From: Plectrocnemia conspersa
Taxonomy: Eukaryota > Arthropoda > Insecta > Trichoptera > Polycentropodidae
DNA length: 64,000 nt
Reading direction: 5' to 3'
Assembly (NCBI GenBank): GCA_009617715.1
Contig: VTFK01000096.1
Span: forward strand, 804,981 to 868,980
Below the pieces are notes generated by a model that did no database searches, was not told the DNA's origin, and saw only the letters and a program-made list of their open reading frames with translations. The position numbers were made by a program, and so were the translations under genes. Of the stretch, positions 26,501-37,100 are shown piece by piece (within the stretch, counting starts at the first letter, position 1; each line of letters opens with the position of its first letter).

Positions 26501-29500
26501 ACTTCGCGTTAAATAAGAATAACATCGTCTTTTGGTTATTTTTATCGCTTGCTAGTATTTTACACTCACTGTGCTGATTATTAACTATGGTACATCCGCG
26601 ACACAAAAAGGATCGTGGAGCCTAGAATTTGTTGAATTTGGAATGAAGCCAAATTAAGTTTAATTTGAATGAATGTTCTGCACATAATAATTCAGGATTT
26701 GCATTATTATTTGTGGCATTCTATTTCTAGCAACTTCACAAGTTCAATACTGATCATCGAGAATATTATACAAAATGCAATATAATGAATTGATTGTTAT
26801 CGCATCGAATTTTTTAAGTCAATTCATATTGAAGACTCGTTATATATTAATAATAATAAAAATAATAAAAACAACAACAACAAAGTGCTCGAATTTTCGG
26901 TAGACGCGGCCCCTATGGGGTTATTAAATTATAGGCCCCTTTTGGGAGTGAACGTGTTGGATAAAATTTTGTAGGCTACGTGAGGGCCATTTTCGTGGAT
27001 TAGGGGATTTTCCATTTTTTTTCGTGGATTTTTTTACCATAGTTTTTAGTGCGGTATCTGAAACATATACTTCTTATTATTTATGTATAAATATATTATT
27101 ATTTAAGATATTAAACAATGCAATACTTTTGAATTGAGGCAATTATAAATTAATGTTGAATTGATCTTTAACGTTAAAATACTATTTAATTTTGTAATTA
27201 GCCTAGTTTGAAAAATCAAAAATGTATAGGGCAATTATTAGTTATACTTACTCATATACAAACTCATCTTCAAATGATAAAATATCGCTTTTCATCCTTT
27301 CAAAACTAGGGTTACTTGTTTTTTTTTTATTTGTGTGTAAAGTAGAAGTAAACATGTTTGTATGATATTTAGTTTTGGCATATTTGTAAACAGAAGCAAT
27401 TTAAGCATTTAAATTTCATCAAATTTATCGTAGTTACAGCTTTAGGATATATATAAAAATAATATTAACATTATGTGCAGCCATTGGTGCTTACTAAAAA
27501 GCATAGGCATTGTGGCACAGCTCAAGGGACTGCAATCTCTGCTTGTTGGACCCAACCGGCCATGAAATTCTGTTATTTTTTTATCTGTGTGACCTTTGTT
27601 GGTCTTCACAATAGTATTGAAATCATAAACTTCATTTGATACTATCGTTATCTGGTAGGTTAGATTAGTTAAAAAAAATTTTTAGGCAAAATTAATACAA
27701 CGCTTAGCTTAATACAAAATAACTTATGTGGCACAAAACACTCTTGAGCTTCTACATATTTATATGTATAGATTTACTTCAAAACATGTTTGCGATTAGA
27801 TCCCCATATTGTATTAAATTTTAATACTATCATATGGAATATCATGTTCATTAAAGCAATTAGCAATGTTTGCTCTCGGTAAGCCTACACCACAGTTGTG
27901 GTATATCACAGTTTATATTTTACATATTTATATCGTGTTAATTAATATAGAGTGTATATATTCAGCAATATTAATCTTTTTATAATGTATTTTTCAGTTA
28001 TGGGTATAACGTGCTATCAGTGCAACAGTGAATTTGACCCTCGGTGCGGCGATCCATTTGACAGCTATTCGTTGGCTTCTATCAATTGTTCCTTGAAAAC
28101 ACCGTTAGATCATATGCCCGACTTTAAGCCAGTATTGTGCAGAAAGATAGTCCAAAAAGGTATGTATAAATTATTCACGTATTGACTTATTGTCGAAGAT
28201 GTATATATTATGTAAAATACGCATCATTTACATGTTTATGCACAGCACATATTGTTGATATGAGAATAGAATTAATAGAAGGAGTAAATAGCGTTTTGTA
28301 TAGATATGGCAAAGAATGGTTTTTAGGAGTAAAATATAACATAATATTAAACCTCTTATGTATTATTATTATATATTTATAATAAACACATGAAGATTAT
28401 ACAAAACATTATACAAATTTATACTAAAATTTGAGACGTTTTGAAGCAATGCAGAACAAGCCATTATAAATGGTTTTTTTACTATATATTATATACAGAT
28501 TAATTTATTAAAAAAATGTGGTTTGTCTTTAAAAACACTTTAAAGTTGTACATTTCTTCAAATGCAGACGTGTATTAAAATAGCTATATCAAACTCGGAA
28601 GATTGTTCTGTAAAGTTAGTTTCATTCTTGCTCATTTAAAATTGACTAATAATTATATTTTTTTAAAATTATTTTGTAACGTTTTCAGCTTAAATATTGT
28701 TAGAAAAATGTTCTTGCCAATTTTAACTAATTTTAATGAACCAATATTTATTTAATTTTAATTTTAACAGTAGTAACAATATTTTAACAGTGACAGTAAA
28801 ATAAAGAATTTTATTTTAAATACAAAACAAGGTAAGCGACGTTACCAATACATATATAGACATAACAATAAACTTATTAAATTGGTTTATAAAAATACAT
28901 TTTATATATTATATATTTTTTTGAGACACTGCAGCAATAATTACTTAATAAAAAATATATAAGTAATATGATAAATTAATTTTCAATTAACAACAGAGAT
29001 GTCTCTAAATTAAAAAATCAATTCATATATATTTTAATAACAAATATTGTATAGGAAACTGTTACATTAATTTCATTAAGATACCCAAATAAATCATATA
29101 TTGGAAGATCGTTAGTCGCGGTAGAAATATGTAATATATTTTATATGTAGTTACATATATTATTTATTATATTAGTGGTTTTAGACTTAGCTAAATTTAT
29201 TTTAGTTCATATGTTTAAATATTTGAAAAGGTATTTTAATTTGTATTGATAATTTATATAATAGCATACTGTTTTTTTCTATAATTTTCAAATTTATTAT
29301 AATTTTCTATTATGACATTTGCCCTCCCTTGAATTTGACCAGGAAAATGCAATAAATATTTAAAAAAGCTGACATAATGTCATTGAAATTCAATTTGAAA
29401 ACAAAAATTCTCGGGTTATCCCTAAAAAAAATCTAAAAAAGACAGTCTCGAATCTTTCCTCGGCGCGGCTGCAGTGGAAGCGCTCAGTAACGAACGTTCC

Positions 29501-30247
29501 CACTGCGACGGCGAAAGCACGATTTCATTGCTTTTGACTTCTGAAAAAGGATATTTGTTTTCTGTCCTCTCCTATTGGTCAAAATTCGGTTTCGATATGC
29601 TTCATTCGATTCTCACTTATTGTAAGTTACAATATTGTTATTAAAAGTCATAATATAACCGAGTGTTTCCACTGCGACAGTATGATTTTATTACTTTTGC
29701 CATAGATTCTAAACAATGACCCCCTTGAATTTGGCCAGAAAAATGCATGTCATTTAATGAAATACTATGAATCTTAATGAAATGGAAATAATAAAAAAAC
29801 GACCACTGACTAACTAACTTTTGTCTTCCCTCCTGAAAAAATCTGAAATGACGTCCCTGACATTAAGTAATAATTAGCATCAACATACTGTCTCTTAATT
29901 ATTGTAAATGAAATAGATTTATTAAAATCAAATTAGAGTCTGAAAGCTCTCATTGTAAGTTGTTTAGACATTGATTGATTTTTCTCATTTGTTTTTCAGT
30001 GTACGGCAAGGTTCGCATCAATCGTGACTGCGGATACATAACCGATGCCGATCGGGACGACAAAGCGTGCGTCAAACGTTCAGGCACCCACGATGTGTTC
30101 GCCGTCTACTGTTCGTGCACCACAGACCTTTGTAACGCTGGTCCTTCATTATGGCCAAACTATTTTATAACAATCGCTGCCATCCTATCCCTAGTCGTAG
30201 GTTCACAATTTATGAAAGGCGGCCTGGGCCGTGGTTCAAGTTTATGA
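11520..30247 (+). CDS. Ly6/uPAR (quiver-like) domain protein, three coding exons
   Basis: The spliced coding sequence is 489 nt (162 aa plus stop) from exons 11520-11598, 27998-28159 and 30000-30247, all joined in phase 1 with GT-AG borders. Residues 1-26 are a signal peptide (hydrophobic GLILSGLIVLLCQTY). The mature part opens with GITCYQCNS and has ten cysteines ending YCSC..DLCN, the three-finger LU pattern of the insect quiver/crooked/boudin family. Known members are mostly GPI-anchored extracellular proteins that act on ion channels, septate junctions or membrane traffic. The C-terminus has a hydrophobic segment (YFITIAAILSLVVGSQF), but an 11-residue polar tail follows it, so anchoring could be GPI or a single membrane span. 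The exact orthologue is not identified. Intron 1 is 16.4 kb and filled with transposon relics and GC-richer islands. Intron 2 is 1.8 kb. Confidence 0.88.
12460..13140 (-). mobile_element. Jockey-type LINE relic, 3' part of ORF2
   Basis: The minus strand encodes a decayed version of the C-terminus of the LINE ORF2 at 41997-44700. Matching segments in order are RQPFAS.., KLEFTKHITEFRS, PISNRKNK, YRQLIR, IQNKAIKIIYNTRF, LIPSIKEYCYNHTEKYY and LISRISDY. The large copy reads RQPLPA.., RLKFNKHITELRS, SIFNRKSA, YRQLIR, IQNKAIK, YNTPF, LIPTIKEYCYYQTEKYY and LISRIGDY. Frameshifts and stops are frequent. It is more diverged than the large copy, so it is probably an older insertion or a sister subfamily. 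It lies within Ly6 intron 1; ends are approximate. Confidence 0.8.
13283..13394. mobile_element. Foldback MITE, copy 1 (variant/truncated)
   Basis: The copy begins GCGGTGAGAT and keeps TTTCGCTTGCTCGCGTGTTAA, GTGACAAGAG and CGAGTGA from the family, then folds back through a GATAAGAGC/GCTCTTATC hairpin with a GCGGCCGC centre. The right end is truncated after TCTCACCCGCTCT. It lies in Ly6 intron 1. See the complete copy at 46548-46722. Confidence 0.7.
13395..14660. other. Non-coding stretch in Ly6 intron 1
   Basis: No gene or recognised repeat is seen. The sequence is AT-rich. Confidence 0.4.
14670..14826 (+). pseudogene. Non-LTR retrotransposon reverse transcriptase fragment
   Basis: The forward frame contains TVTNLLSFTKTVTKFLNAG followed by QVDVIYTDFEKAFDK, the N-terminal RT block of LINE ORF2 proteins (usual form RSTVTNL.. 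then VD.IY.DF.KAFD.V). The frame ends shortly after, so it is an isolated piece of a different LINE from the minus-strand family. The following 14830-15120 stretch, which ends in an AATAAATA-rich tail, may be its 3' region after an internal deletion. It lies in Ly6 intron 1. Confidence 0.75.
14830..18200. other. Ly6 intron 1, mostly featureless
   Basis: No exon is recognised. The 14830-14930 part is GC-richer and may belong to the LINE scrap upstream. A GC-richer patch at about 17080-17270 is open in one frame for 73 codons, with no domain. The rest is AT-rich. Confidence 0.4.
18201..18570. promoter_or_regulatory. Candidate intronic enhancer with E2F-like palindrome
   Basis: A GC-richer island in AT-rich intron. 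It holds the perfect 9-bp inverted repeat TTTTCCCGC (18365-18373) and GCGGGAAAA (18380-18388) with a 6-bp spacer, plus CGGGAAAATT at 18343. The 12-mer TGCGGGAAAATT at 18379-18390 is identical to one at 11168-11179 in the promoter region. Frames on both strands are short and show no domain, so a regulatory role is more likely than coding. Function is inferred only. Confidence 0.4.
18571..20782. other. Ly6 intron 1, AT-rich, no feature recognised
   Basis: Both strands were read for exons and repeats. A small island at about 20360-20570 has a 67-codon minus frame with no recognisable domain. Confidence 0.4.
20783..20910. mobile_element. Foldback MITE, copy 2 (right end lost)
   Basis: The left end reads CAGACGCGTACGGTGAGATAC, close to the family end CAGGCGCGTACGGTGAGATAC. 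The middle (GAAGAAGTGGG, CGCATGTAACGCACGC, TCTCACTCACTCT) matches the complete copies. The right terminal repeat is replaced by unrelated sequence after about 20905. It lies in Ly6 intron 1. Confidence 0.75.
20911..22194. other. Ly6 intron 1, with a GC-richer patch
   Basis: No exon is seen. The 21390-21790 patch is GC-richer and free of long frames; it may be regulatory. Confidence 0.35.
22195..22335 (+). repeat. Dispersed repeat, copy 2
   Basis: This is the partner of 6428-6580, in the same orientation and with small deletions. It shares CTCTGCAACGAATCCTTTT and GCACCCAAT at its two ends. Class unknown. Confidence 0.7.
22336..24180. other. Ly6 intron 1, AT-rich, no feature recognised
   Basis: Only a short GC-richer patch at 22680-22760 stands out. 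Confidence 0.4.
24181..24680. promoter_or_regulatory. Candidate intronic regulatory island
   Basis: About 500 bp of GC-richer sequence with an open forward frame of 140 codons (24222-24644). The frame lacks an ATG at its beginning and any recognisable domain, and the opposite strand is open too, which argues for base composition rather than coding. It includes the word TTTATGGC, of the Hox/Caudal type. It lies 3.3 kb upstream of Ly6 exon 2. A regulatory role is inferred from position and composition only. Confidence 0.35.
25006..25179. mobile_element. Foldback MITE, copy 3 (both ends present)
   Basis: A 174-bp near-palindrome. The left arm GGCGCGTATGGTGAGATACA pairs with a right arm whose complement is GGCACATACGGTGAGATACA. 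Arms of about 60 bp match at most positions and flank a short GAAGAAGTGGGCG...AAGCACGCCC centre. A transcript through it (Ly6 pre-mRNA) would form a long hairpin. No convincing duplicated target was seen. The 60-codon minus frame inside is incidental. Confidence 0.8.
25180..27997. other. Ly6 intron 1, 3' part
   Basis: AT-rich, with an A run at about 25355-25372. A patch at 26880-27050 is GC-richer and preceded by an (AAT/AAC)n-like stretch (possible SINE or satellite tail). Another patch at 27480-27570 is unassigned. No exon is recognised before 27998. Confidence 0.35.
27998..28159 (+). CDS. Ly6 gene coding exon 2 (first half of the LU domain)
   Basis: The acceptor TTTTTCAG precedes the exon and AAAAAG|GTATGT ends it; length is 162 nt, phase 1 at both sides. 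It encodes ITCYQCNSEF..RCGDPF, ..NCSL.. and ..LCRKIVQK, five of the ten cysteines. Confidence 0.9.
28160..29999. other. Ly6 intron 2
   Basis: AT-rich up to about 29300, then the repeated segment described at 29320-29860. No exon is recognised. Confidence 0.5.
29320..29860. repeat. Intron 2 segment with internally repeated blocks
   Basis: Two blocks occur twice in direct orientation. Block A, around CCCTTGAATTTG(A/G)CCAG, then (G/A)AAAATGCA, is at about 29326 and 29735. Block B, around CCACTGCGAC then GATTT(C/T)ATT(G/A)CTTTTG, is at about 29500 and 29668. The order is A-B-B-A, so this is not a simple tandem duplication. The 3' end word AAATGACGTCCCTG recurs inverted near 52850. It is probably a transposon relic of unknown class. 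Confidence 0.5.
30000..30247 (+). CDS. Ly6 gene coding exon 3 (second half of LU domain and C-terminal anchor)
   Basis: The acceptor TTTTTCAG precedes V-Y-G-K. The exon encodes RDCGYITD, ACVKRSG and VYCSCTTDLCNAG, then the hydrophobic segment and the tail MKGGLGRGSSL, with stop TGA at 30245-30247. Confidence 0.9.
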
Positions 30248-30620
30248 ATTAATTGATCGCAATACAAAATACGTCAATCAATTCATGTATTTACTGCCTT
30301 TAATGTCGTTTGAGTTTATTTTTTATATTATATTACGTCTGTGTGAAGTAACGCTGCCGTAGACCTCAACACAAATCGTTGCGGGTTAAGGTCTATGAAT
30401 ATGTATTTGCACGTCCTCTCTAAGCGATGATCGTAGAAAAACATTAAACAGATTAACGTTCGTTTAACACTACACTTTGTGTATCTTTGAATATCAAATT
30501 AAACGTAGATCGTGAGTTATTATTATGATACATAGGTAATGCGCAGCAAAATTTTGAAACTTCTGAATTGATCGATACAAATAAAAAAAGCAATAAAGAT
30601 AAGCGCCTGTTAATTGATGT
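30248..30620 (+). terminator. Ly6 gene 3' UTR with polyadenylation signals
   Basis: Canonical AATAAA signals occur at 30580-30585 and 30592-30597, about 340 nt after the stop. GC content falls towards intergenic levels after this point. The cleavage site is not defined. Confidence 0.5.
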
Positions 30621-33600
30621 GGGCATTTAGAGGTTCATGGTTATGTAAAAAGATAATCTAATATGTCGTTATACATATTTTAATACATTTAGAAATTTAA
30701 ATAGGCTTTCGGGGATAAATGTGCAATGTTTATCTATATATTTTATTGATATATGTATGGAATATTATATATTTATTATAATGATGTATAATCGTAAAAG
30801 TTTAAAATGTATCGTTTAATGTGTTCAAATTCTGTTATTCTTGATTGTTAATGAAAGTAATATATAATATGTGAATCATGCTTTTCCATAAGGTTGTAAG
30901 TGTTATTATCTTAATAATTTTAGCTACAACTCAAAACGTTGAATTATACTCAATGAAATTTGACATAAATATTCGATAAAAGAAAATATGTGCATACATA
31001 CTTTTAATGCGATAGACTCTGACAAATTTTCAAAGAAAAGTATTATGAAAAAAGGCATTAAAGTTGGGGCTGATGAGTATAAAATTGTTATTAGATTGAT
31101 AAAGGATGTCACTCGCCGCGTGCCAGGATGGAATGATGTCATAGTACTGCAGATTCTTTTCAGCTTTGACACTATTAAAATATAGCTGTTGTATTACGTT
31201 ACTCGCTTTCGCCCATGGGCTGGAACAGAGTGTTGCTGTAGATCAAACGTAAAGTTTGCCATGGCGCTAGTATTTATCCTGAGATATTATAAGTTGTAAA
31301 GAATATTTTAGGAATGTGCTAATCTTAATTTAAATTGTACTTGTGACTTGCAATGTTAAGATTTCACTCATGTAAAGACGGATGATTTGTTTTATCATTA
31401 TAAAAATATATTGACACTTATACTGTTTTGGAAGAGCATGATTTATGAGTTGTTGATATATTTTATTTGTCATATATATGTATGAAAATCTTGCGTTTAA
31501 GGTGAATTGAATGTATACTTCTAAAATTTTTGAATGTGATTCTACGATGACGGTTTTAAAATATGACGACGGTACGAATATCATCGATTAAACATTCAAA
31601 AGGACTAGTTTGTTAGTATTAATTAGGCATAGATATATAAAGTAATAGGTTAAATAAATTATTTACAATTATATTATTTAGTGAGCGGCCTTCTAGAGAT
31701 ATTGAAAATATTTTTTTGAAAAAAAAAGTACGCTTAACACTTATCCTATGTTAATTGTAAAGCGAATATCGATAAACGCTGCTGGGATATACGTATTATA
31801 GTCGTTAACTAATATAATATTATTATCGAAGAATTTTACGTTTTGGGAGTACCTATGCAAATTTCACCACGTTGCCATGATTAGTGAGATTTATTGTATT
31901 CCAGCAGTGATTTGTATTTTTGCAACTTTAAATATATATATGTATATGTATTGTATTGTTAATAATGTAAGAAAGTGTTTTAATTTTTTACAGCTGGGAG
32001 CTTATAGAACAAATAACACATTATTATATTGCAATGTTATCAATGCACGTGCCATTTTTTGATGCATTTTAATGATATAATGAATAAGAATATAGTCAAA
32101 ATTTTGATTAAATACATTGAAATGAAATGATATTTAATTATATTTTTATATTTTGTTCCTAGTTTGGAGACGTTCTTGCCATACATATGTGACAAATTAA
32201 TTTGTGTTCAAAAATAATAACATTTAATATAAAATATCAATAATATTCAAGATAAATTCGTTTTTTATTATTTAAAAAAAATCCTCCTATATTGTTTTTC
32301 GGTTTGGAATGTGTTGTTTTCAACATATCGTATTGTATTATGTGTTTCATTATAATAAAATGAACATATCATTGTTTTTCCTTGAAGAAAGACTTGGAAT
32401 TGTTTTATCTTTGATAAAAATATTATAATACATGCGTATACTTCAATGAATCAAACAATGAAATTTTGAAGCATGGTGCTTATTGATAATGAAAAATTGC
32501 GAAATCAAATCACATATGAAACACTGTATTTTTTTCACTTATTACTCAGATTTTTTTAGATAGGTATATTGGTTAGAGATATATCTTAGTTATAAAAATC
32601 AAGAAACTTATCTAATTTTGTTGTTTGATTTTTGAAAAAAAAAATACTTTTGTAGAAATACTCTTTCTCTCTTAGCAAATAGTTAATAGTGTAAATTAGT
32701 AATAAACTTTTTAAAATAGTATTGTTAAAGTTATTTTTTCCAATTATATGATAAAAAGACGTTGTCATTTTAAATGTGTTTTTGTGTTTTGTAAAACATT
32801 CTAGTCTTTTTTCGTTACTGACGCGTATCAATAGAACGTCCAAGACGCTTTGTGTAAATTTGGATGTAAACTATAACAATCTGTCCATTTGTTAATTAAT
32901 TAGTGTGAACATTATTAATAATTAAGGTTAGACGTTAGATAATGCTTAAGCTATTGAAATTTATAACCACACAACTGTTGACGATAGGAAGGCGTACGAG
33001 TCCGATATACTTTTTGTAAAAGAAAATGATGATGAACTTTATTTTTTATTGAATAACATTATGGAAAATCTTTATTGTAACGTTGAAATTTGTAACAGGT
33101 AAAGTTTATATGAGAGCGTTGATCGTTGTCCTGTATGCTTTCACAATGAATCAAAAATGTACAAGTTAAATTATGATATGCAAAGGACAGTGTATTATGA
33201 AGGCTGCTAGTAATTTGAAAATGTAATGAGGATACATTACAATAGTTATTAATTTTTAATATACACATTTTTCCAAATAAAAATATATTTTCTGTGAGAT
33301 GCTTTCTAGTGAATAAACCGATACAAAACACATTTGATTTTTATTTCATTTGTTTCATTTGTTTAATTTGTTTATTTCATATGTTTATAAGAATTTTAAG
33401 TGGATCTTTATTTTATCTATTTTGTATAAAATACTAATTCTTATCTAATCGTTGTGATTAAGAATTATCTCCAAGATTAATGTAATGTATCTAGTAATTG
33501 TTTTGTGTTCGCTATGAGTAATTGTGGATGTTGGTTCAATAGTGAATTTCAATTGTGGATTTAGTACATAAGGCTCAAGTAAGTTCGTATTAATAATTGT

Positions 33601-34046
33601 GCAGTTAAATATATAATCTATAAAGTGATTGATATTGTTCATAAATATAATTAAATTGCATGGCTTAATTATTTTTGCGTGACCTTGAGATATGGCTAAT
33701 TTTACAAATCCTGATGATGTCATCAACATCTCTGTAAAATTAGCTCTAAAATGGTTTTGATAGATGTTTAGCCATATACATATGTTAAATTGAACGAAAT
33801 CATATTATAAAATATATTTTAGTGTGTCATATGTCTTAACTTTTATCTATTTTTAAAACATGTTTTTGCTCTACATTTCTAAATTAAAAAGGACTAGATG
33901 TTACACCTATTGATGAAATTTATATACATAGATATTTAATCTGAATTTGATTTTTAATTTTCAATTGCATTTTAAATGTTTAATAAATTGAATAAACTTG
34001 TTTTTAAGATGTATCTTTTGTTATAAACAAATTTAAATTATTATAG
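30621..34046. other. Intergenic or upstream GH31 sequence
   Basis: About 3.4 kb of AT-rich DNA between the two genes. A patch at about 30990-31290 is GC-richer and open on both strands, unassigned. Minus frames of 85-94 codons between 32586 and 33729 are AT-rich, low in information and show no domain, so they are not called. The AG at 34045-34046 just before the GH31 start codon looks like a splice acceptor, so an untranslated first exon of that gene may lie here. Confidence 0.4.
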
Positions 34047-34048
34047 AA

Positions 34049-34133
34049 ATGTTGAAGCACGCGGACGAGAATGAAAATGGTATACAAGAGGTGAAACTAG
34101 AATCGCCGGAATATTATGAAAGTTTATCTAAAA
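34049..34133 (+). CDS. GH31-like gene coding exon 1 (cytoplasmic tail)
   Basis: ATG at 34049 follows TTATTATAG|AA, a likely acceptor. It encodes the acidic tail MLKHADENENG.., 28 codons plus one base, ending AAA|GTGAGT. It joins to the next exon as S-K-N-V-A-W. Confidence 0.75.
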
Positions 34134-37100
34134 GTGAGTATACTATTTAATATTATGTAAATGCACATGTTTTAAAATAAAAATATATTTATAGATGTAG
34201 CTTGGTATCATAAACTGCTGTTAAATAAATGGCTCAAAGTTAGCATTGTACTATTCATCCTTGCTGTTGTCACCCCCACGCTGATGTTCTACTTTATGGT
34301 TGAAATGAAATACATAAAAGCCACGGTTTCCGATGGCCATTCTATTGGAACTTGTTCACATGACAGCTTGAACAGGATGCAATGTGGACCGCCTGATATA
34401 ACAATAAAAGAATGTGAAATACATTGCTGCTACGACGAGTCGACGAGTTCATGTTTTCATAGAATACCGTCCAGGTACTCTTACATAAGTGAATCTCACT
34501 CTTGGTTTAGCTTTAAGCGTTTAAGATCTACAATGGGAGGTACTATTTTAAAGAAGAACGACGAGACAAGCATGACTATGAAAAACAGGCAAAAATATAC
34601 GCCGTTCAGGGACGTCGAGAGTGTACCACAACTTGAATTTAAAATTCAAGATGTATCTACCACATATACCAAATTTGTGCTTTACGACGTTCAAACAAAC
34701 TTCACTTTGAAAGAAAACTTAATAACCGATAAAATGTTCTATACGACTTTATATTACCCTGAATTTTACTTTGAAATTTATTCGTCTAATGAAAATATAA
34801 CTAGGCCACTCTTATCGACTGCTCGTGGACCGCTTATAGCCGGAGATGGAATTTGGGAATGGTCGTTTTACCTATCCGACGATTATCTATTTGGATTGGA
34901 TCAAGTTGTGTTAAAGCGCAATACTTCAAAGATATTCTACAACAATGGAAATGATTCAGCGGCTGTTCCTTTCATCATGGCACACAAGAATGGTTCTTTT
35001 CATGCTATTTACATTGAACAGCACGGTCCCATGGTGTTCAATATTACGCCGGCTGGAATAGTCAATGTGAAAAGTTTCACAGGCGGTAATTGGTTTGTAC
35101 ACTTCTTTTATGGTGCAAGTCCGGCTGATGTTATTAAAGATTTTAGGAAAAATGTGGGTCAACAACAGATGTCTCTACCATATTGGGCATTGGGAGCACA
35201 TTTTTGTAGGTATGTATTTAATTAATTATAATTTATTCTTACACATTATAGTTATTTATAGTTTTAGCTAAATATTTAGTATAAAAGCTGATAAATAATA
35301 AAGCAATCAATACAAATATATTAAATAAAAAAATCAACAGATGTCAGGAATTAAAATTTTTAGTTCAGAATATTAAATAATAATATATTCTCAGGAGTCA
35401 GTGGACAAAAACAAACACTCGTAGAATTCATTTAAATTCTGAGATTAGAGTTAAATTAAAACAAATATTAAAAAAATAATTAAACATATTATTTTAATAA
35501 ATAAAAATAACATGTATAGCATGTTAGGGATGGTAATAAATAGAATACATGTATATTATAACCATAACAGTAATTGTGATATAAAAAAATCTTAAATAAT
35601 TTTCCGTTTATTAAATCATGATAATCAACAGTATTTTAAATTTAAAAGTCCATAGCTTAGGAAAAAAATATTATCAGTGTTCGTAGTAGACAGTTTTATG
35701 TTTATAAAATAGCGTAAAAGGGGCGATACCGTACTTCTAGAACAACTATCAAATACTGCCCTGTGTTCTTACATATCCCTCCCGGTGAGCAACCAATCAC
35801 AAGCCAGAAATTTAAGAGCACGCGTTGATCAATGTTAGTGTACACTGACTCTTGAAAATAAAAATACTATACGTATTCTGCGTAGCATAAGCTCTTTTAG
35901 CAGATATTGAAAGTGTTAAGTTTTTATCCCTTATTTTTATACATATATCAAATTTAGTGAACTAGCTGTCACGCGATTTTTTTTAGAAAGTCATGTTTTT
36001 TATATTATTCATTACTAACAAATTTGCCGCATTTTTTTAATTACGTATAATCTCTGTAATTATATTACAACTCCAAAGATAGGGTTTCACTCAGAGTATT
36101 GGATTTTGTAGCTTGACCAGGTTAATGTGGGAAGCTGCTGATTCCTCGGTCTTTTATCTCTCAGTCGATGTTCCGCGTGGCTCCGCTTGGAGCGAGATCG
36201 GACGAACTCCCTTGTTTCTAAATCGGGAGTATCTGGTGACATTTCTTAATGAAAGTTCTTGACGGAAATACACTTCTAATGGAAGTATCTGATGTATATT
36301 ATCTACGATAGAATGGGAAGGTTATATTGTATTATCTACTCTATCTACTACTTTTATTCTAGTTATTCTTTCTTCTATATTCTGGACTTAGAAGCAATTG
36401 TGACGATTTGTGTGTGGAAATAGATTGATTATATTTAATAAGAACGCGCATCAGTCGCAATTATAATAACTGGAGATTCAGTAATGCTAATAATAAGGAG
36501 GATGCATTTACCTAGTCCATCCAAATCTCCAATCGTCACGAACGTTGGCGTACCGAATATACTTATTCGACAAGTCATTCAAATTTACGACTTGCCATTT
36601 GATTTATTACACTTTTAACAAGTCTTTTCTCACGGTCGGTGATTTTGATAAAAATGTTTCTATAGTAGTGTCTATGATCGGTCATATGAAATGTTTCAAG
36701 GTTAAGTGAAACATTTCCACTTCCATTGATAAAAATAGTCCAGATTGATTATTTTATTTTCGTTTTTTGAATGAAATTATTATAAAATATCATATACTCT
36801 GCTTCCGTCTTGAATCAGTGCATTAGTCAGACAATCGAAAGTAGCAAGAGGAAAGAACCTCCCCTAATTCCTAAATAGTATATAAGCACGAGCATTGTAT
36901 ACTAAGTTCACTTTAATCAGGAATACACTTCCGATCAGGACTTCGTTTCCGAATTAGAACACACGAGTATTTTCATAGGTTTATGTAAAAATAAATATAG
37001 CATATTATTTATTAGTATTTATAGAATTGTTCAATGAAGTAAACTGTTAAACGCCCGGTGGTGAAGTAGTGGTAAAGTAATAAAAATTTATTAAGGGAAA

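Noticed and set aside
32586..33729. Minus frames of 85-94 codons between the two genes
   Set aside because: AT-driven residue content, no recognisable domain, and no GC rise as seen in true exons here.
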